Source: Lachnospiraceae bacterium
GTDB taxonomy: Bacteria > Bacillota > Clostridia > Lachnospirales > Lachnospiraceae
Direction: 5' to 3'
DNA: 37,819 bases
Assembly (NCBI GenBank): GCA_017962825.1
Contig: JAGCUO010000109.1
Span: 1-37,819 of the forward strand
Shown one piece after another: positions 33,745-37,819 of this stretch; position 1 is the first letter of the stretch; every line of letters starts with the position of its first letter. The position numbers and the translations under genes were made by a program. The notes under the pieces were generated by a model. That model had not been told where the DNA came from and searched no databases. It worked only from the letters and a program-made list of their open reading frames with translations.

Positions 33745-35493
33745 ATGCGTTTACTGAATAAGATTAATAAAAAGATAAAATGGCCGAGTTTGAAGGATCG
33801 CCTGTGGTGGATCTTCGGTTTTGCACGCAGATACTGGAAGGAAATGGTCCTTTATGTTCTGCTCGGACTTTCGGGAACGGCACTTACATTTATCAGTGCA
33901 CTTGTTTCAAAGAATCTGGTCGATATAGTAACGGGACATGATACAGGTCAGGTAGTATCAACATTCATTACGATGATCTGTATGACTCTTGCTACGACTC
34001 TTATAGGGCAGATATCTTCATATTTTTCTACCATGGTAAGTTTGAAGGTGGAAAACAATATCAAGGCTCAGATTTTTGAGAAGATCATGGTTTCAGACTG
34101 GGAGGAACTCAGCAGGTTCCGTACCGGTGATCTGTTGGTACGCTGGAGCGGTGATACATCCGGTCTTGCAAGCGGACTTCTCAACTATATCCCGAATATG
34201 ATCGTTTTTTTCGTAAGATTCGTCATCGCATTTTGCATGATGGCTTATTACGATGTTTCTTTTGCCGTAATCTCTCTTGTGGGTATTCCTTTTACATTTC
34301 TTATATCTCGTAAGCTTACGAAGAGACTGAAGAAGAGCAATGCCCGCAGCATGACAATGAATTCCAGGATAAGCTCATTTAACCAGGAAGCTTTTTCAAA
34401 CATTCAGACCATAAAGGCATTCGACCTGATCAAGTCTTACATCGATGAATTAAAAGTGATCCAGGAAGACCAGGTTAAGATCAGACTGAGTTATCAGAGG
34501 ATATCTATCATCACTTCGATCCTGATGGTAACCGTAGGTCTTTTGATTTCATATACTTCCTATGGATGGGGAATTTACAGAGTATGGAGCGGAGTGATCA
34601 CCTACGGAACCATGACCATGTTCCTGACATTGTCATCAACTTTAAGCGGTTCCCTCAATAATCTGTTTACTCTAATTCCCTCCGGTATTCCTCTGGCAGG
34701 TGCCGCATCCAGACTTATGGAAATCGAGAATTTGCGGGAAGAGGATTTTTCGGGACGCGAAGAGGTAAAGAAGTATTTTGAAGAGCACGGTAAAGACGGC
34801 ATTGGTATCAAGATTGATGATGTAAAATATTCCTACAATAACGGAAATGAAGTTTATGACGGAGTCTCCCTTTATGCGGATCCCAATGAGGTTGTTGCTC
34901 TCATCGGACCTTCCGGAGAGGGTAAGACAACCATGCTCAGACTCCTTCTGGCACTTATAAGACCGGCAGAAGGAAGTGCTGTTGTGTACGGTAAGGATGC
35001 GGATCCCATTCCGCTGACTTCTTCAGTTCGTCAGCTTATTTCATATGTTCCCCAGGGAAATACCATGTTTTCCGGAACCATCGCTGATAATATGCGCAAG
35101 GTCAAAGAAGATGCAACGGATGATGAGATCATAGATGCACTTAAGACAGCCTGTGCATGGAAATTTGTTGAGAAATTACCGAAGGGTATTAACAGCGAGA
35201 TCAAAGAAAGAGGCGGAGGATTCTCTGAAGGACAGGCTCAGAGACTGTCCATCGCCAGAGCGATACTCAGAAGGTCTCCCATACTTTTGCTTGACGAAGC
35301 AACCTCGGCACTTGACCCGGAAACTTCCAAGCAACTGCTCAAAAACATTACCGAGGATAAATATCCCAGAACATGCATCCTGACTACCCACAGACCCGCA
35401 ATGCTTAAAGGATGCGACAGAGTTTACAGGATCGCTGACAGGCACTGTCATGAGCTTAGCAAAGAGGAGATCCGGGAAGTCATAAATTCGTGA
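33745..35493 (+). CDS. ABC exporter, fused membrane and ATPase domains
   Basis: A 582-residue half-transporter: six membrane helices (about 30-310) and an ATP-binding domain (about 350-575). The ATPase motifs are complete: Walker A 388-395 (GPSGEGKT), signature FSEGQAQRLSIARAIL near 493-508, Walker B ILLLDEATS with Asp517/Glu518, and the H-loop His at TTHRPAM near 550. It should work as a homodimer. There is no N-terminal C39 peptidase domain, so leader removal would need another enzyme, such as the S26B-like peptidase at 36736. The ribosome site is weak. Its last 14 bases overlap the convergent PqqD-kinase gene. Cargo by neighbourhood: the protein at 33101, not proven. Confidence 0.9.
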   Translation: MRLLNKINKKIKWPSLKDRLWWIFGFARRYWKEMVLYVLLGLSGTALTFISALVSKNLVDIVTGHDTGQVVSTFITMICMTLATTLIGQISSYFSTMVSLKVENNIKAQIFEKIMVSDWEELSRFRTGDLLVRWSGDTSGLASGLLNYIPNMIVFFVRFVIAFCMMAYYDVSFAVISLVGIPFTFLISRKLTKRLKKSNARSMTMNSRISSFNQEAFSNIQTIKAFDLIKSYIDELKVIQEDQVKIRLSYQRISIITSILMVTVGLLISYTSYGWGIYRVWSGVITYGTMTMFLTLSSTLSGSLNNLFTLIPSGIPLAGAASRLMEIENLREEDFSGREEVKKYFEEHGKDGIGIKIDDVKYSYNNGNEVYDGVSLYADPNEVVALIGPSGEGKTTMLRLLLALIRPAEGSAVVYGKDADPIPLTSSVRQLISYVPQGNTMFSGTIADNMRKVKEDATDDEIIDALKTACAWKFVEKLPKGINSEIKERGGGFSEGQAQRLSIARAILRRSPILLLDEATSALDPETSKQLLKNITEDKYPRTCILTTHRPAMLKGCDRVYRIADRHCHELSKEEIREVINS

Positions 35494-36682
35494 TGAAATC
35501 CTGTAAAAGCTTCTGAGCCTCGGGCTCTTTGGTGCAATAAAGCCGTAAAGAAGTGATGCAGGAAGAAACCGGCTCAAGGTCCTGAATCATTTTTTCTAAG
35601 GATGCAGCATTCCAGAGAGGAGAGATGGTTCTCCTGCTCAGTGTCACCAAAGCCTTTTCGTGATCAAGTGATTCAATTCTGTTTTCGGGAGCCTGTTTGA
35701 GGAAAATAACACCGCCCAAGGGGAAATCCCCACAGGTGTAAACTTCTGAAGTTCCGCACCAGGGAATTCCGTAGGTGAAAGGGACTCCTTCCTTCATACC
35801 AATCAGGTTCAGGTCTCCGTTGATATCCTTGGCATCAGAATAAGTAGTCCAAAGACGGGCATGAGTTGATTTTCCGGTTCCTGCGGGAGCGGAGAACAGC
35901 CATGCTTTTTCTCTATAGTAAACGGAAGCGGAGTGGATGGCATACATTCCCCTGCCTTTTGCAAGCAGCAGGAAGGGAATCCTTATTGCGTGGAAGATTT
36001 CTTCCGAAGCCGTTTTGTTATCGTATCCGGGAGTCAAACATATCAGAACATCCAAATTTTTTTTACGGATATACATGCTCTTTACGGCAGCATTTTTTTT
36101 GTATCCGATGATATGGAAGCTGTCGGATTCGGAAATTGTCATTTCGTCTGCGTCAACGAGGATTGTTTCTTTTTCCAAAACTGTGATATTTTTTTCGGTG
36201 GTATGTATCCGTATATTTGGCTCAATCGGATCGTTCGTTTTAAAAGAAGCAAGTTTTGCATCAATAAGAGTTTTGTCTAGCGATAAGTTGATACAAATGC
36301 CTGCGATGAGAACTTTAAAAATCCCACCGTCCGTTTCTGATTTTTCAAAGACTTCATTAAAAGAAGCTTCGCCGGGGCGAATAAATGCTGCAGGAGCCTT
36401 CGGCTTATTGTTTAAGATGATCCCGAGTTTTTCCAGGTGATCAAGGAAATAACCCATATCGCTTATTACCTGTCCTTCACCTGCTTCCGGAATATTTTCT
36501 TTTGAAATAAAAGCCTGTATCAGATCATCATCGGAGGTGTGATCTTCGAGCATATTCCAAAGATCTGCTCCGGAACGGCTTATTTTGATACCGCGTCTAT
36601 GATCGCTGATACTTTGGCCGTAGGGAAGCAGATAACAGCTTTTTCCGATATTTATCAATGTAAAATAAGGATTTTTGAACAT
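35480..36682 (-). CDS. PqqD domain fused to an HPr-kinase-like domain
   Basis: A 400-residue fusion. Residues 1-95 are a PqqD-like domain (SCYLLPYG, ISRSGADLWNMLEDHTSDDDLIQAF, DMGYFLDHLEKLGIIL). Residues about 105-400 are an HPrK-related domain: AIHSASV (248-254), a Walker A SAPAGTGKST at 264-273, the acidic NGDLNLI at 288-294 (Asp290), TYGIPWCGTSEVY (303-315) and GGVIFLKQ near 323. HPrK-related kinases in lasso clusters phosphorylate the precursor peptide; here the PqqD part could hold the leader for the kinase. It is convergent with the ABC exporter and has its own extended -10 promoter and GAGGT ribosome site. It cannot be true HprK/P: the N-terminal domain differs and the genome's real hprK would be longer-range. 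Confidence 0.85.
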   Translation of the reverse strand: MFKNPYFTLINIGKSCYLLPYGQSISDHRRGIKISRSGADLWNMLEDHTSDDDLIQAFISKENIPEAGEGQVISDMGYFLDHLEKLGIILNNKPKAPAAFIRPGEASFNEVFEKSETDGGIFKVLIAGICINLSLDKTLIDAKLASFKTNDPIEPNIRIHTTEKNITVLEKETILVDADEMTISESDSFHIIGYKKNAAVKSMYIRKKNLDVLICLTPGYDNKTASEEIFHAIRIPFLLLAKGRGMYAIHSASVYYREKAWLFSAPAGTGKSTHARLWTTYSDAKDINGDLNLIGMKEGVPFTYGIPWCGTSEVYTCGDFPLGGVIFLKQAPENRIESLDHEKALVTLSRRTISPLWNAASLEKMIQDLEPVSSCITSLRLYCTKEPEAQKLLQDFITNL

Positions 36683-36702
36683 ATGAACCTCACTGCCGGT
36701 TT

Positions 36703-36711
36703 ATTATATCA
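36703..36711 (-). promoter_or_regulatory. extended -10 promoter of the PqqD-kinase gene
   Basis: Read on the minus strand, TGATATAAT (plus 36711-36703) is a perfect extended -10 box. It lies 21 bases from the start codon, so the leader is short. No good -35 box is seen at the usual distance, which extended -10 promoters do not need. Confidence 0.5.
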
Positions 36712-36735
36712 TTCAAGGGGTTAAAACTTCCATTT

Positions 36736-37194
36736 ATGACGGATAAAGATACTTCAAAACTAAATCCAGAAACCTTACTCAGGGAGGGGAGGACGGTCAG
36801 TATATCACCTAGGGGCTACAGTATGTATCCTCTTTTGATACCGGGCACTGACAGAGTGATAATAGAGCCTTTGAGCGGAATCAGGCTTAAAAAGCGCGAT
36901 ATTGCGCTTTTCAGGAGAAAGGGCAGCAAGCTCGTGCTTCACAGGATCGTAATGATTAAAAAGGATGAAGCCGGGCGGCGCCTGTATTATTTTTGCGGAG
37001 ACAATCAAAAGGAGATCGAGGGCCCCGTATACGAGGAGGACATCTGCGGAGTCGTGACCCGTATCGAGAAGCGGAAATTGAAATTTTCGGTCCGGAATCC
37101 GCTCTATATTTTGTCCGTTTTCATCTGGATGAAACTCAGACCCATAAGACCTAATATTTCAAGGGTTTTAGCACGTTTTAAGAAGGCGTTTTAG
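36736..37194 (+). CDS. S24/S26 family peptidase, Ser/His (S26B-like) type
   Basis: A 152-residue peptidase-fold protein. The nucleophile segment is SISPRGYSMYPLL with Ser29, and the partner base is His69 in KLVLHRIVMI, the Ser-His pair of the SipW/Sec11 (S26B) class rather than the Ser-Lys of SipS or LexA. The GD-like turn reads KKRDIALFRR. A weak membrane-touching segment lies at about 122-135, but there is no N-terminal anchor as in SipW. It diverges from the PqqD-kinase gene across a 53-base gap. Small S24/S26 proteins of this type are known next to HPrK-related and NTP_transf_5 genes; the natural substrate could be the leader of the protein at 33101. The ribosome site is poor. Confidence 0.8.
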   Translation: MTDKDTSKLNPETLLREGRTVSISPRGYSMYPLLIPGTDRVIIEPLSGIRLKKRDIALFRRKGSKLVLHRIVMIKKDEAGRRLYYFCGDNQKEIEGPVYEEDICGVVTRIEKRKLKFSVRNPLYILSVFIWMKLRPIRPNISRVLARFKKAF

Positions 37195-37195
37195 A

Positions 37196-37224
37196 TTGAC
37201 TTTTAACCCCGTATTTGAGATAAT
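37196..37224 (+). promoter_or_regulatory. predicted SigA promoter for pckA
   Basis: TTGACT (37196-37201) and GATAAT (37219-37224), 17 bases apart, lie 62 bases before the pckA start codon and just after the stop of the peptidase gene. Confidence 0.7.
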
Positions 37225-37285
37225 GTCTTCAAATTCGGTTACATGCAAAACCGTAAATAAAATTTAAAGAAAAGAGGAAATCAGC

Positions 37286-37819
37286 ATGGCAAACATCGAT
37301 CTTTCCAAGTATGGAATCACAGGTGCAACAGAGATCGTCTACAATCCCGATTTCGATACTCTGTACAAAGAAGAATTAAGAGATGACCTCACCGGTTATG
37401 ACAAGGGACAGCTCACCGAGCTCGGTGCCGTTAACGTTATGACAGGTGTTTACACCGGTCGTTCTCCCAAAGATAAGTTTATCGTAATGGATGATCAGTC
37501 CAAGGATACCGTTTGGTGGACCACTCCCGAGTATCCCAACGACAACCATCCCGCTACCCAGGAAGCTTGGGCAGCTTGTAAGAAGCTCGCAGTAGAGGAG
37601 CTTTCCGGAAAGAGACTTTTCGTTGTAGATGCTTTCTGCGGCGCAAACAAGGACACCCGTCTTGCAGTCCGTTTCATCGTTGAGGTTGCTTGGCAGGCTC
37701 ACTTCATCAAGAACATGTTCATCCAGCCTTCCAAGGAAGAAGAGGCTGCTTTCGAGCCCGATTTCATCGTTTACAACGCTTCCAAGGCAAAGGTTGAGAA
37801 TTACAAGGAGCTCGGACTC
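37286..37819 (+). CDS. pckA: phosphoenolpyruvate carboxykinase (ATP), 5' part
   Basis: The first 178 codons of an ATP-dependent PEP carboxykinase; the reading frame runs off the window edge without a stop. It interconverts oxaloacetate and PEP with ATP, and in rumen and gut anaerobes often runs in the CO2-fixing direction. Landmarks are [16 protein letters not shown] (about 52-67, substrate-binding Arg in GRSP), VDAFCGAN (about 114-121) and [18 protein letters not shown] (about 128-145). AAGAGGA at 37270-37277 is the ribosome site. The biased codon use (AAG, CTT/CTC, GTT) points to high expression. It has its own promoter, so it is not part of the peptide cassette. Confidence 0.95.
   Translation, partial: MANIDLSKYGITGATEIVYNPDFDTLYKEELRDDLTGYDKGQLTELGAVNVMTGVYTGRSPKDKFIVMDDQSKDTVWWTTPEYPNDNHPATQEAWAACKKLAVEELSGKRLFVVDAFCGANKDTRLAVRFIVEVAWQAHFIKNMFIQPSKEEEAAFEPDFIVYNASKAKVENYKELGL

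Noticed and set aside
35480-36682. True HPr kinase/phosphorylase of catabolite control
   Set aside because: The N-terminus is a PqqD domain instead of the HprK N-domain, and the kinase core is the HPrK-related form.

Overview
The window looks like a chromosomal piece of an anaerobic Firmicute, most likely a Lachnospiraceae member of the Butyrivibrio/Pseudobutyrivibrio type. The grounds are a clostridial-order rnfCDGEAB operon, an ispH gene overlapping a four-domain S1 gene, an ATP-type PEP carboxykinase, AGGAGG-like ribosome sites, and Gram-positive style Pel genes without the outer-membrane parts PelB and PelC. This placement is inferred from gene content; no 16S or tRNA gene is present.

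Layout. 1-5.9 kb: ispH and an S1-domain protein, a CheR methyltransferase, a long palindromic repeat, a small HicB/HicA-type toxin-antitoxin pair, and two minus-strand genes (RNase H-fold nuclease; secreted protein of unknown function). 5.9-11.2 kb: the complete Rnf ion-pumping ferredoxin:NAD oxidoreductase. 11.2-13.2 kb: a membrane-anchored GH25-like protein that seems to lack catalytic residues, a second palindrome copy, and an AP2/HNH-like gene. 13.2-33.0 kb: an unbroken co-directional run of fifteen genes with overlaps or gaps under 25 bases: thrC, an M24 aminopeptidase P, a stand-alone PqqD-like protein, pelD (with an extra N-terminal SDR domain), pelE, a pelA-deacetylase-like gene, pelF, pelG, a DUF2304 membrane protein, two glycosyltransferases, a DUF4874/DUF4832 protein, a GT-C-like membrane protein, a Stealth phosphotransferase and an NTP_transf_5 nucleotidyltransferase. 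33.0-37.2 kb: a secreted-peptide cassette with its own promoter: a 185-residue Gly/Glu/Ser/Thr-rich protein with a RiPP-like leader, a terminator-like hairpin, an ABC exporter, a convergent PqqD-HPr-kinase-like fusion and a divergent Ser/His (S26B-like) signal peptidase. The window ends inside pckA.

How it fits together. The Pel genes make and export a cationic GalNAc/GlcNAc-type exopolysaccharide at the membrane, probably under c-di-GMP control through the RxxD site kept in the degenerate GGDEF domain of PelD. The surrounding glycosyltransferase and Stealth genes suggest a second glycan or a decoration.

The most interesting element is that PqqD, NTP_transf_5, an HPr-kinase-like enzyme, an S26B-like peptidase and an exporter, parts seen with modified peptides, surround one unusual precursor-like protein, with no radical SAM enzyme or lasso cyclase visible. 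Two of these parts lie inside the Pel run itself. A peptide or small protein that is phosphorylated or glycan-linked and exported together with the polysaccharide is a reasonable hypothesis, but it is inference only.
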